Assembly: GCF_001039355.2 (NCBI RefSeq)
Contig: NW_019775471.1
Span: 126,001-169,729, forward strand
DNA from: Lingula anatina
Lineage: Eukaryota > Brachiopoda > Lingulata > Lingulida > Lingulidae
Direction of reading: 5' to 3'
Length of the DNA: 43,729 bases
Part shown: piece by piece, positions 27,401 through 37,929 of the stretch
Position numbering within the stretch: the first letter of the stretch is position 1
How the letters are laid out: every line of letters begins with the position of its first letter
Position numbers and translations under genes: made by a program
Notes under the pieces: generated by a model
Seen by the model: the letters and a program-made list of their open reading frames with translations, nothing else
Told to the model about the DNA's origin: nothing
The model's database searches: none

Positions 27401-30400
27401 TATATTCTCTTTACAGTTTTTTTTCTCTGTAGACAAATAACATAAATTATTATTTCCGAAAAAAGGTGAACTCACTTGTTTTATATCAAATTTCAGATTC
27501 AGTCCAGATTTTACCATGTCAAGAGTTAGAAGACTTTTAAAAATCCACTCCAGTCTTGGAGAGACTATCAACTTCACTCTTCAGGCCACGATACCGGCCA
27601 GTATGTTGACTAAATGTTCCGCAGCACTCCCGCGCCCTTCCTGGGAGCCTATCATTTATTACTCCACAGTCTGTCTAATGGGTTTTCTCACTTTCTGCAT
27701 CTTTGTGGCATCTTATTTTGAAGCAGATCGCATCTTCACCACAGATCTTTTACGCCGGCAGAAAGCTGTCAACGCTTCTTCACAATTACATGACAAGTCC
27801 AAGATATTTGATCTGAAAAATATTGCTGTCCCAAGACAGCAGGAAAAGTCTATACCTGGACCACAACTTTTGGGTAGTAAGTCCATTCCAGAGATGGGTA
27901 ACGGACACGCTGATTTGAAAAGGAAAAAAGATCCTACTCCATCCATAAGCATCAGTAGTATTTTCTGCAGAAGCACAAGTAGACAAAATTCCTCAGAACC
28001 GCCAGCCAAACAACCTACCTATGAGAGACAGTCATCATCTGGGGAATGTGGTAAAACTACTACTACTGCAGCCACACAGTCCTCAACCACACAACAACTC
28101 AACAACCTTAAACTACACCCAGCAGAGAAGAATACAAGTTACGCTACAGCATCAGAAGCCAATCCTGTGGAAAAAGCACCACAGCAGTCTTCAGCTGTGA
28201 ATTCCAAATCGAAGAAAAAAGCATCCAAGCAAAACGTAAATGATATATCGACCGTAGAAAATGGATACATTCATGGTGAGAAAAAACAAGCCAAGTCTGA
28301 ACCATCAAATTCGGCCTCTGTACCAGCTAATTCAGCTGCGTCACCGCCATCCGTGACATCAGCATCTAAAAATACCGAACAAGAGCAAAAGGCAAGCAAC
28401 GATAAAGAAAAAGTGCAAGCTGAAAAGGTGAAAAAGTTGGTGCCAAGCAGCAGTGGAAACAGTGTGAACCACCTTGACTCATTTGAAGTACCTGAAGTTC
28501 ACATTGTGGCTGAAAATTTAAATGAAGAAAATTCGGGAAAAAAGGAAGGTGAGTTTGAAATGATTAACCTTGTTCAATTCATTTTCTGGAGATAGTATGT
28601 GTGTGTGTGTGTGTGTTTGTGTGCATGTGCTGGAATGAATTTACAAGATAATAAGTGTAGTAGTGAAAATAGATGCATAGTTAAGACAGTTAGAATATAT
28701 TTTACAATGTGTATGTTTTAGCTGTATTTACTTTAAGATTTAAAAGTAAAATATATCTCATGTAAAACCAACATTTTTTAATCATCCAATTTCAGCAAAA
28801 CCTCGTCCAAAACGTAAATCTAAGACTGCCCAACGTCGAGAAGACAAGGAACGACGCCAGAAGGAGAAGGCAAAGAGAAAGGACAGCAACACTTCCCCCG
28901 TGTCTCCCTCTCCTACCTCCAGCCCCGCCACAGTGGAAGACTACAAAGACAAGGATGACACGTCCTCGACGACCACAGAGTCCTCTGGTGGTGACGCTGA
29001 TGACAAGGCCAGCAGTACGCGGGACTCCACGCCAGAGCCTCTGCTGAAGAAGACCAAGAAAAGTAAGAACAAGGGGAAGAAGAATAAGGACGTGATGACA
29101 GAGGAGCAGGCCGGGGAGGATGATTTTATCCTGACCAGCAAGTCCAAGGCTCACACACGCATCAAGGTGGACCCCAAGAATGCATTTGGAGGGAATATTC
29201 ATAGGCCAAGGTGAGTTTTCAAGTATATTTTTGCTTAATATTCTATATTATGTTAATTATATTTTTTTCATTAAAAAAAATTTTTTTTAATTAGTTTTGT
29301 GTTATAATTCTGTTTTAGGAATGACATCTGCTTAATAATGGTGGAATACATTTGGAAAATTATCATTTCTATGACTATCATTAAATAATTTACTATTGAA
29401 TTTAATTTATAAACCAGATTCTGTTTGTTTTTTTTTTTATCAGCACAATTGAACTACCATACACAACTAAACTTGAGGAGGAAGAACGCGCTGCCATACG
29501 AGAAGAGCCTACGTCTCCCCACGCTCTGGCTGCTGACATCGCCACCAAGTGTTTGAAGAAGAACATCAAGGGGACAGACAAGCAGGCCAAACAGGCCAAA
29601 GGTAGATAATGCATTCTATTGAGTGCTGTTATCTGTATAAAGATGTATTTCAAACAACTTACCAGTAATAAGTTGTGACAGTGAATCGTGTCAATGTGTG
29701 ATCTTCTTTGAATTACACTTACATTTGAAGTAACATCTTTATATTTTAATGTTTATTGTTTAAGATTTTAAGCATGTGTTTGTTTTTCTCGTTTGTTGTT
29801 TAGAATTGCACATGCTGTGTTAGTGCTGTGCCACCTTTGGCTCTTTTTCTTCAATGAACATTTTCATTGTCAGTTTTTTTTGAAAGAATATTTGCTCTAG
29901 TTGTTGTCTTGTTAAACTGCATGGTGCCCCTGTCTATACAGACTGCAGCCTTTAGGAATCTTCACATATTGTAGTATTGTGAGCATAGCAGATGGTATTA
30001 GATTAATGACTTAGTCCTAGAATTCATGGTCATTGCAGATAGTATATGATAGCAAATTGTCACTTGATTAAAAAACCTCATGGTTTAAATGCCAGCCTTC
30101 CTTTTCCTTCCTATAAGTTTAAGACGTATGCATCCTGTCACTTACTGTGTTTCCCTTTATATTTCTTTTATCTAGTTATATTAATTTCCTTAGGTAACAT
30201 ATTATATATAATTATTTATATATAATACACGTCCCTCACAACACCATAGCACTTAGACTAGCGTCCTAACAATTTGTAGAATACTTCAGACTCTGAGCAC
30301 TATCTCAATTTCAGAGAGAGAGACGGAATTCTTACCTTTTGCAAGCATTTGTTTTGCAATGTTTTACTCTCCCTACATGAAACCATTTTGTCTGGGGAAA

Positions 30401-33400
30401 AATGAGTTTTGAGAAAAAAAGAACCCTCTATTTATACTGAATTTTTTTCATAAGTTGTGTATTGTTGGTTTTGATAACCATTTATCTTATAAGAAAAAAA
30501 ACTAGACTAAAAATGGATTTATTGTTAATCCAATCTAAAACAATTAAAACAAATTAATGTCATCAAACTGAGTTGCACATAAATAAATACCCATTACTAA
30601 ATTACTGTAATAATTTTCCCTGGGAAAAGATTTGCTCCTCAGAAATCCTGTCATGGTATTTTTGATATACAAAAAATAATTGTTTGGCTGAACCAAAACA
30701 GGAAGCCAAGTAAAATGCCAAGCAGGGATAGTATTGACCAGTAGACTGCTCAGCCTGCCACTGCACTGTGTTGTCATTGTACTCATCTTGTCCTTTTATG
30801 TCCTCTATAGGCTCAATTATAGAGTCTCATCTCACTGGTGGAGACCCAGATAGTCCGTGGAGCGGGAAAGACTCCCCTCCCCCTCTGTGGGACCAACCAA
30901 TACCAATCCCATCTACCGGTAGATACTGCTTTCATTTACTTTGGCTGCTGGGTGTGTTGTGGGTGTGTTGTGGGTGTGATGGGTGGAGGACTGAGTGAGG
31001 GTGGGATGGGTTGGGTAAATGTCTGTGGGTGGATGATGGATGGGTGGAAAACTGGTAAGTTTTTAATTTTTTGTGGGTGTGGTATGGGTGTGTGTAGGAT
31101 GGGTGGAGGACTGAGTGAGGGTGCGATGGGTAAATATATGTGGGTGTTTGATGGATGGGTGGAAAACTGGGTGGGAGGGAATTTTTTGTGGGTGTGGTAT
31201 GGGTGTGTGTAGGATGGGTGGAGTAGTGAGGGGGGTAAATGTCTGTGGGTGTGACATGGGTATATATAGGATGGATGTATAACTGAGGGTAGGGTGGATA
31301 AGTGTCTGTGGTGTGTGTAGGATGGGTGGAGGTGTGCAAGTGTGTTGGCACAGGTGTGATAGTGTACAGCAGAGAGGGTATTTTTTGTTTGCATGTAACA
31401 TTAAAGTGGAGGTGCTGTCTGTTTTTTTTTGTTTTTTTTTTCTTAAAATTATATTTATTTTTGAAGGGAAAGTGTTTTGGATTCTCATTTATGCCCATGG
31501 TAATTTGTTTTGGCATGTTTATTTATTTTTGAGTTTATTTAGGTTTAAGTGGGTTAAATTTGATGCAGGATAAAAAAAAAAAAAGATTGAAAGCGGCTAA
31601 TGAGTAAGTGTGGTTAACTGTGAATGGAAAACAGGGCAGATGTGTTCTTGATACTGAGAGACAGTCAGTGTGTGAGGTTAGGTGGGTGGCGGTATCTAAG
31701 GCTGTCACTGACACTGAGGGTTGTGGTCAAGGAGAGTTTCTAAAATAAACAGTCATACGTCATGGTAATTGGTTAATATTTGGGCACTGAAAACATTGCA
31801 AGGCTGCACTGATGGTTCTTTTGAATTCCCTGTGCACTTGTAACAGTTGATGTTAAAGGGAATGTAGCAGTTCCATATGTAGCAATTGCTCTTATCTCTA
31901 CATTTTAACATGTTTCCGTTACTAATTTCTCTGTTTATTAACATTGACTGTTGCTGTTATTGTTGTACTGATAACAATGTTGCATGAACCCTAAGAAAAG
32001 CATGTGTGTATTTCTGTTTTGTACTTTGGATATTCTTTAGAGGTTGTGTGTCAACTTACAACACATAAACTTTATATTTATTAAGATATTGTGATAATAG
32101 CAGAAAGAAATATATGAATAATTGACAGACTTTTTCAGGAGTTGTTGAAAAAAATCTCTTTCTTTTTTCCTGGTACAGGTGACTTGAGTGAGCTGGCAGA
32201 GCAGACGGAGAACTTTGCTCTGCGCCATGGCAAGCAACTCTTGGGTTCCCCAGACCACCTCAGCAGTAGCAGTCGCTCCAGCAGTTACAGCAGTGTCGTC
32301 AGCAGCAGCAGTAGCAGTAACAACAATGACAGTAACCACGCCCGCAAGCAGGCCATTAAGAAACCCACTCCCTTCAATCCACTGGCCAATCCATTTGATT
32401 ACTCTGGTGAGTGATGATCATTTAAAATATTACTATTTTATTACTTTTTTTTTTTCGACATGTTTATAAAACCTACTGTGATATAGCAATGTCTCAATGA
32501 TTTAAAAATATTTTAAAGGTCATTTGAATTCGAAATTGAAAATTGAATAATTTCATATTTTTCTCCCACTTTCAAGCCATCATGGCGAGCAAGGCTGCTG
32601 CAGCAGGACTGATACCAGGCAAGGCGGTCAGTGCAGTGGGTGGTCAGCAGAACCCCAGCCTGCCCCAGATGACCAGTCCCAGTACCACCTTGACCAGCAG
32701 GGTGTCCCCATGGAGCCCCAGTATGGGCACTGGACAGGAGCTCGGGTAATGGCCTATTTCACAGGAATGGAGTTTGAAATCACTGAAGCTCAGTTTTAGT
32801 CTGGTTTGAGCTGGGTTATCCTGGTATCAGTTTCACAAAGAAAAAAAAAATTAAGTCGGGTACCCTGGCTAAAAATTCAGTTTCTAAGGTTACATGGTCA
32901 CATCTTACCCTATCAGGAACAGTGTTACAGCACTCTCATGGAAATCCCAGTCAACTAAGTCCAGGAACTGACTTCAAGTTTTTTGAGAAATTGGGGCCTG
33001 GTATTGAGGGAACCAGGTTTTATCCCGGGTTTAAGTTACTACAGCGTGCCTTGTTTAAAAAAAAGTTTTGGGTAAAACTAGGACCATATGATATATGTCT
33101 TATGAGTTTTAGAAAATTTATGTAAGGGCATTTAAATTATTGCTGTTTCCATGGTGTGATTTTGACAAGGGCTGTCACAGATCTTGGGAATCATCTTGTA
33201 TTAACTTATAGTGGTATTCTCCTTACAGAGCCAGCAGTTTGTTTGTGCTGCCATCTATCCATGAGAACAGCATGAACAGCCAGAGTAAAGTGTCGCCAGT
33301 GGACAGCTTCTCTCAGCCTACCACACACACCTATGGCCTGGGAGATGGTGAGTGATAGCTCTGAATTTGTTCTAAAACAAACTTGAGCAGTAGTCTCATA

Positions 33401-35454
33401 ACTGATAAGTCTCCTGCATGTCTGCCCATCCATAAAAATAATTGTCACAACTTGCCAGATTTTCCTCATCAGGGCATAAGTTGTAAAGAATCACAAGCAC
33501 CATTTTACTCAAAAACCTTTTATGACCGAGGACTACAAACTTTCCATTTCTGATAGTGAATATCACCTAATGGGGATGCATATTATATTTGCTTTTGTGG
33601 GTAGATCTGACATTCACTATTCTAGCCTGAGCCCAGCTTTAATTCTTTTGCAATCACTGTTTTTCTCAGCAGGTTCCAGCTTCCTGCAGCCGCCCTCCAC
33701 CAGCGGCTCCATGTTTGGAGGCCAGGAGAACATGACCATGATGCAGAGGTTACAGCAGGAGAGACGCCAGAGACTGGCAGAGTACCAGCAGAAACTGCTG
33801 CAAGGTAACCACACATGCACGCACGCTTGTGCACGCACGCACGCACACACACACAGGCACACTAGCGACACACACATCTGCACACACACACATGCATGCA
33901 CAAACACACGCACACACACCATCGACACATATCTACACACACACACATACATCTACACACACACACGTACACATTTTTGACCAGGGTTTCACTTCATTAA
34001 AAGGTGTTTGCGTGTATGTTACCAGTGGTAAACTGGGCAAGGGTATATCAGATATTTGTATAAGATGACTTAAAGATATAATGAAGAGCATTGCAATGAG
34101 GGGAATTGAATGGTATGCATCATTGTTCATGTGTTGTCTGGTGACTGTAAGGAGAACTCTGAGGGGGATAAATCCACAACTCAGTCAAGTTCTTAATACT
34201 GTCTTGTAATCTCATTAATCTCTTGAAGAAGGTTACTGCTCCTAAGTATTAAAGACCAGTAGCACTGTTTCTGGCTGTTGTTGTTAGAGACCATGATGTC
34301 ATAAAAACCAAGTGCTCACCCTGACTGATGCCACTGTTTTCCAGGTGAAGACTGGCCCGGCTTTGACATCAACCCAGTCCAGGCGGAGAGTCTCTGGGAC
34401 AGTACCTGTGCACCCAGTGAGACGTGGTCCCCATTGGCGGAGACCCCAGCTGGAGAGACCTGGCCCACTGTAGCAGAGTCGCCACCCAGGGTGCAAGTAA
34501 GTGTGTGTGCATGAACACAAGGGAGCTGTCCTCACCCTATTCTCTTTTACCAGTGGCCAAGTGCTTTGATTTTGCTTAAATTTTGATTAGCTGCTTTGAA
34601 TTTTTGAGTCAGTTGGTAATGAAGTTGATGAAAAAATTTACAATAACATCTGATTAAAATGAAGTAGAAATTGTGAAGTGACCACATTTTGGTCCTAGTT
34701 CTCCACGTATCTCAATGATGTTTGTTGTGCTATTCCCAGGCCAGCTTGTGGAGTGACATCCCCACCACCATTTCCACCTCTGACACCAGCAGCTGGTCAC
34801 CACACTCGGCACCAGGGATCTGGAGTGGTGCTGCCACCAGTGGCGACACAGGCAGTCCATCTCTTCTGAATGGTGCTGCTGGTTCCCTCCTTGGGCCTGC
34901 GGGAAGTGGCAGTGCCTCTCTATTGAGTGGCAGTGCCAACTCTCCCCTGTCAGGACTCGGCAGTGTGAACACGTCAGCTGCTGAGAATGAACAAGGGGTA
35001 CAGGTTAGTAGAGGGGGGTTGAGGAACTGGCCTTGTGCGTGTGCGCGTGCGTGCATGCTTGTGCACACGCGTGCATGCACACAAGTTTGTGTACATGTCA
35101 GGGAGAGATTTGGGGGCTGCTTTCAAATTCTCCTGAATGAGTCCAATAGAAGGTAAAAAACCAATTGAGGAAAATGAAGCAGAAGGTTATTTTGAAAAGC
35201 ATCAAAAAGATTTTTATAAAGGTTAATTTATGTTCCTTGATCAAAGTATCCTTGTAAAAAGCATTCTGAAAGAACTGTATTTTAACTAGTTTCAATATAT
35301 CGTCAGATTTTCTGATGACTTATTTGATAATGGGCTAATGTGTGTTTTTCAGGATGTGGGCAGTTTTGATCCATTCAATACGCTGAGCAGTATCTGGGCA
35401 CCAGGGGGCACCAGTGGATGGAGCTTTGGACCGAACAAGACAGAGGATGAATAA
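7812..35454 (+). CDS. TMEM131: TMEM131, transmembrane protein 131 (5' end missing; 34 exons visible)
   Basis: This is a single-pass type I membrane protein of the ER/secretory pathway. In the known family the luminal PapD-like domain binds procollagen and the cytosolic tail binds TRAPPC8 to promote ER-to-Golgi cargo transport. Exons: 7812-7880, 11164-11287, 13390-13503, 16005-16127, 18328-18408, 18963-19113, 20220-20338, 20652-20760, 21098-21203, 21340-21499, 21844-22014, 22410-22520, 22811-22933, 23218-23322, 23675-23761, 24038-24190, 24664-24857, 25114-25270, 25576-25685, 25893-25971, 26207-26379, 26518-26660, 27022-27217, 27497-28548, 28796-29210, 29444-29601, 30811-30918, 32179-32406, 32577-32745, 33229-33347, 33673-33804, 34345-34496, 34740-35003, 35353-35454. 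All have GT-AG borders and all phases agree. They total 5857 nt: 1 nt of a split codon, 1951 codons and a TAA. Human TMEM131 has about 1880 residues, so roughly 80 N-terminal residues lie upstream. No frameshift or internal stop was seen. Confidence 0.96.
8837..8923. mobile_element. Partial copy of the 12794-13114 MITE
   Basis: The stretch beginning TAACCATTGGTAAGTATGGG aligns closely with 13030-13114 over its whole length and ends in a decayed version of the same right terminus (GTTGTTATTTCTCTAA against GTTGTTATCCCTTTAA). The left half is not recognisable, so this copy is truncated or strongly diverged. Confidence 0.75.
9355..9399. repeat. (GT)n microsatellite
   Basis: An uninterrupted GT tract of about 45 bp lies in a TMEM131 intron. 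The His-Thr and Cys-Val frames that it creates on the two strands are artefacts of the repeat. Confidence 0.97.
10825..10868. repeat. 22-bp tandem duplication
   Basis: Two adjacent 22-bp copies (10825-10846 and 10847-10868) contain TTTTGTCTGTAACA and differ at one position. Confidence 0.85.
10991..11040. repeat. Perfect 25-bp tandem duplication
   Basis: The unit containing GTATAAAGTGTAAGAGAATG occurs twice back to back with no difference, at 10991-11015 and 11016-11040. Identity of the copies suggests a recent slippage or duplication event, about 120 bp upstream of exon 2. Confidence 0.93.
11288..13389. other. TMEM131 intron 2
   Basis: This 2.1-kb intron holds the complete MITE at 12794-13114. 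Outside it I see only AT-rich unique sequence with no supported coding frame. Confidence 0.85.
12794..13114. mobile_element. MITE with inverted repeats bounded by TTAA
   Basis: The left end TTAAAGGGATAATAACTCTT and the right end AAGAGTTGTTATCCCTTTAA are inverted repeats; over 23 bp they differ at one position. The element is 321 bp with no coding frame. If the outermost TTAA is the target duplication, the inverted repeat proper begins AGGGATAA, as expected for a TTAA-specific non-autonomous element. That superfamily call is inference. A partial second copy lies at 8837-8923. Confidence 0.85.
13504..16004. other. TMEM131 intron 3, with G homopolymers and one ambiguous base
   Basis: This intron contains a T/G homopolymer at 13643-13665, an N at 14765 and a T9-G17 tract at 14923-14948. 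Around 14690-15030 there are coding-like, more GC-rich fragments in several frames, but no family could be named. The homopolymers are likely places of assembly error. Confidence 0.75.
14932..14948. repeat. G17 homopolymer
   Basis: A run of 17 G follows a run of T. The length may be unreliable in the assembly. Confidence 0.9.
16128..18327. other. TMEM131 intron 4
   Basis: This 2.2-kb intron is AT-rich with no recognisable gene, RNA or mobile element. The open frames seen at 16866-17066 (+) and 18049-18363 (-) show no family resemblance, and the second overlaps exon 5 antisense. Confidence 0.8.
18963..27217 (+). CDS. TMEM131: TMEM131 exons 6-23: luminal beta-sandwich region
   Basis: This is a sub-block of TMEM131, residues about 170-986. 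It opens with EIPPYETKPVMRASF and NHTAFIRIKT, both strongly conserved in the family. Later landmarks are LLDFGILRTHDSPRSLRL (exon 7), LDFGVMGVGDRRKLTF (exon 12), YHFAVFRVNLHAPD (exon 14), CEEDCYVGLPTHTP (exon 17), FFMVVNPSDIPVIIQVLPL (exon 19), LIVIRNNLTIIDAIVVEGRG (exons 21-22) and CQGYGFKVLNCEGFEL (exon 23). Repeated LDFG-type strands suggest several Ig-like/PapD-like modules in series. Many N-x-S/T sites (for example NVTVSL and NFTHP) agree with a luminal, glycosylated location. Exons are short and introns compact compared with the 5' part. Confidence 0.94.
19114..20219. other. TMEM131 intron 6
   Basis: This 1.1-kb intron is AT-rich and I see nothing functional in it. The remaining introns between exons 5 and 25 are mostly 150-650 bp and likewise featureless by eye. 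Confidence 0.75.
27497..28548 (+). CDS. TMEM131: TMEM131 exon 24: end of luminal domain, transmembrane helix and proximal tail
   Basis: This is a sub-block of TMEM131 and its largest exon (1052 nt). It starts FSPDFTMSRVRRLLKIHSS, then CSAALPRPSWEP, which matches the family juxtamembrane CAEALPRPNWE. The single hydrophobic helix follows (27651-27717, IIYYSTVCLMGFLTFCIFVA, residues about 1038-1060) and then YFEADRIF. The remaining roughly 280 codons are Ser/Thr/Lys/Gln-rich, low in hydrophobics and probably disordered in the cytosol. The exon ends one nucleotide into a codon that exon 25 completes. Confidence 0.96.
28796..35454 (+). CDS. TMEM131: TMEM131 exons 25-34: cytosolic tail with Trp-rich C-terminal motifs
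   Basis: This is a sub-block of TMEM131, residues about 1336-1951. Exon 25 has a basic run (KRKSKTAQRREDKERRQKEK) and DDTSSTTTESS plus PEPLLKKTKK, the counterpart of the vertebrate SSSTTTETSNPDTEPLLK segment. Exon 26 has IELPYTTKLE (vertebrate LELPYTPPLE). Exon 27 has KDSPPPLWDQPIP (vertebrate KDSPPPEWDSVPV). Exon 28 has a polyserine SSYSSVVSSSSSS encoded by AGC/AGT codons. Exons 32-34 carry spaced Trp motifs (ESLWDS, ETWSP, ETWP, ASLWSD, SSWSP, PGIWSG, LSSIWAP, SGWSFGP), like the human W-rich end that contains the TRAPPC8-binding region. Translation stops at TAA 35452-35454. Confidence 0.93.
29602..30810. other. TMEM131 intron 26
   Basis: This 1.2-kb intron includes an AT-rich palindromic patch near 30200-30230. 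No coding sequence is supported in it. Confidence 0.75.
30951..31330. repeat. Intronic minisatellite, about 115-119-bp unit rich in GGGTG
   Basis: Copies of a unit centred on GATGGGTGGAGGACTGAGTG start near 30979 and 31098, with a shorter copy near 31212 and degraded partial copies near 31269 and 31319. Each unit also contains GTGGGTGTGGTATGGGTGTG. The strand asymmetry (G-rich on +, C-rich on -) creates long Pro/His/Thr open frames on the minus strand that are artefacts. It lies in TMEM131 intron 27, shortly after exon 27. Confidence 0.9.
33664..33673 (+). promoter_or_regulatory. TMEM131: NAGNAG tandem splice acceptor of TMEM131 exon 31
   Basis: The intron ends CTCAGCAG followed by GTTCC. 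Splicing after the first AG (exon start 33670) or the second AG (33673) keeps the frame and differs by one alanine in the tail. I used 33673 for the exon table. Confidence 0.8.
33809..33972. repeat. CA-rich compound microsatellite
   Basis: About 160 bp of imperfect CACA/CACG/CATG repeats start a few bases after the exon 31 donor. The Thr-His frames on the plus strand and Cys-Val frames on the minus strand come from the repeat and are not genes. Confidence 0.93.
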
Positions 35455-37929
35455 AACATCAACATGATGAAAAGGATGCAAACCTCCAAGGCACATACTG
35501 ATATGGTACTAGTGTGTAGAATAAGGAAATGATTTGAAAGAAATTTGGGTTAAGATTGAAAACCGGATTCTGTGACTTTTGTTTGTCACATGAATAATAA
35601 GGTGTAAAATTTCTAGGATGCTGCTAATCAACTGTGTAGCAATTCACTACAATGAAAATATTCAATGTTTAAAAGTTAATACCACTATTTACCACATTGT
35701 TTTTGTCTTGGAGGTTTTGGAGTCATTAGTGAGAAAGATTTGAAAAGGAATAGTATTGTATTTTTCACCACAGAAATAACCTGGGCATCTTTAGTTAGTA
35801 GCTAGGTTTTGTGCACATAGCAATGATTAACCAAAAGTAAAATTTCAATGTTCAGGTTTGAATTTTCAGTGTAATGTTATATTTTTCTTGTTGTATTGGT
35901 ATTGATAGCCAGTTTATTGCAATCAAGTATTCTTAGTTAAGAAGATAGTATTTATTAAGGTGACCAATAAAGTGGAAGGTTTCATTGTCTGATTTATGGG
36001 TTTGTTGATTTATGATAACAATACCTGTGAGAAGTGGTCTTTTTGTTTGATGATTATGATAACTGCTTGAAGGGCAAAGGTGGATGCATAGTGGTTAGAG
36101 GAAAAACTTCTTTCTTTGGTTGAAGTATGTTAATCCATTTGTAGAAGAAGCAATATGGTTGCCAAGTTGGACTAGACTGAGGCGAGAAAGACGAGGAATG
36201 TTCTTTCAATGTACTTAAATTTCTTTCCAATGTTGTTGAATTTTTACCTTTGTAATTTGGTACTTTATTATGGAGTGTGTAAGTTTTGTCATTAATTATA
36301 TAGTTTCTAACAAATTTGTTGTGTTTGGCTTTGCGTTTTGGATGTGCCACTGTGGCTTCCCTGTGTGGTTTGATAGGCGTAATTAAAGTTACCGCCATTA
36401 ATATATAGATAGGTGTTTACCTGTCATTGTTGCTTTTATTATAGTTGAAACTCTTAAATTGTTATAAGAATATTTGTTAGATTGTTCAGGTTATTTCTGT
36501 GGTGATTATTGTGTTATGGTTATTAAGGAAATCCCTCGGCAGAGCTGAGGGGTTGCGAAGCAGTTTGGCTGCGAGGTAGCGGCTAAGTTCGAACTAAATA
36601 CACTGAAGCGAGGACTTTGATTTTCAGATACCGGAATTCATGTTTAGTTGTGGATGCTTTGCTTGCCTGAGAAAATTGTTTTAAAAGGGACAAAATCCCG
36701 GAAAAAAGGCAAAAAGAGGTAATATTCTTTTTTGAGGTCATATTGATGAAATATCGAGGGCCAACAAAAGATTGAAGATTGGCGCGTTTACTTTGCTCCT
36801 GTTCTTAGGGGTATTTTATTGCCAGCTACAGGTGGGGCTGAGTGATATTTTAATTTTTTAAAAAAGTGCAGCAATGCACCAAACTTGATGCTGTAGTGTC
36901 AAGGTCCTAGCAGTGTCCAGTTGGACTGGACAGTATCCTGGGTGTGTGGACATGACATCAAGGTTGTTGGGTTTACTATTTAAATGAAAAATACTTCATC
37001 CCTGATCCAGTAATGTGCTGGAACAACTGTATGACCATACAAAATAAATGTTCAGTTTTAAGCATACTTGAAAAGTACATGGTTTTGTGTGTGTTGACTT
37101 CATGCTGATCCCCTCCCCATCCACTCTCCTTAATTGGAGCACACCAAAATATTATACATATATATCGACAGCAACCATAAATAAAGTACAGCAAGATATT
37201 TGAAATAAAACATAAAACATTTAATATTAAAACAGAGACCAAAAAATGAAAAAATTACATGCTGAACAAATCGTCTTTCACATTTCAGCCTTACAGCGGC
37301 TGTTGTACTACTATTTACTATTTCAAAAAAAGGCACCGCCCCTTGCTTTGCCGGGGATTTGTAATGTCTCAAAACAATGTCCAGGTCCAAGTCTTATCGA
37401 TTCCTTGAAGGCTAACAAGCAGCTGGCCAGTGTCACGGCCATTGAATTACACGTAACATGGCACTGTCCTATGATAAGCGACTGCCATCGTCGTAATAGA
37501 TGCAAATCGCTGTGGTGTTACATAATGAAGATTGGCATCTCGTTCTCTTTAACATCGCTCAAAATTCGACAAGTAATCTGCATCAGTTTGTCTTTTTAAA
37601 CATAATCTATACATAGTATAAATGCAAATTGTTTTCGAGCTACCTATTAAATAAAAAATAATAAAAAAATAAAAAAAACGACCTCTGGCATTTGGCACAG
37701 TATGAGCGCTTTGCTCAAAGGTGACATAATTGGGAGTGAAGCACCAGGTTTCAAAAGGCACGCCAGTCCACAGTCGTCATATAATGAAACGCTGGAAATA
37801 ACCCCATGGTGGACAAATTCATATCGTATTGTGAAAAGAACTTGTGAATTTGTTTCCCATGCTTGGTATAAACTTGCAAATAACTATCAAGCTTGTGAGT
37901 TTCACCTGTCGACGCTTGGACTTCCACTG
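35455..37929. other. Convergent 3' UTR/intergenic region
   Basis: These 2.5 kb separate the two stop codons. The left part should be the TMEM131 3' UTR up to about 35990. The right part should contain the 3' UTR of the minus-strand gene; possible minus-strand AATAAA signals (TTTATT on +) occur far downstream, near 36818 and 36434, and none can be chosen. A small GC-rich island with hairpins lies at 36533-36600. No protein-coding gene is supported. Confidence 0.75.
35966..35971 (+). terminator. TMEM131: Candidate TMEM131 polyadenylation signal AATAAA
   Basis: AATAAA lies about 510 bp past the TAA stop and is followed by GT/T-rich sequence (GGTTTCATTGTCTG, GGGTTTGTTG), the usual downstream element. 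It is the first canonical hexamer I noticed after the stop. Confidence 0.65.

Noticed and set aside
28792-29202. 136-codon minus-strand frame opposite TMEM131 exon 25
   Set aside because: It is the antisense shadow of a conserved coding exon; the plus-strand product matches TMEM131.
30932-31516. Long minus-strand Pro/His/Thr-rich open frames (up to 194 codons)
   Set aside because: They are the antisense of the GGGTG minisatellite; the composition mirrors the repeat and there is no splice or protein-family support.
33617-33980. Cys/Val-rich minus-strand frames and a Thr/His-rich plus-strand frame
   Set aside because: They are produced by the CA-rich microsatellite running out of TMEM131 exon 31.
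36054-36398. 114-codon minus-strand frame in the intergenic region
   Set aside because: It has a low-complexity, Lys/Asn/Ser-rich composition, no recognisable domain, and lies beyond the 3' ends of both genes.
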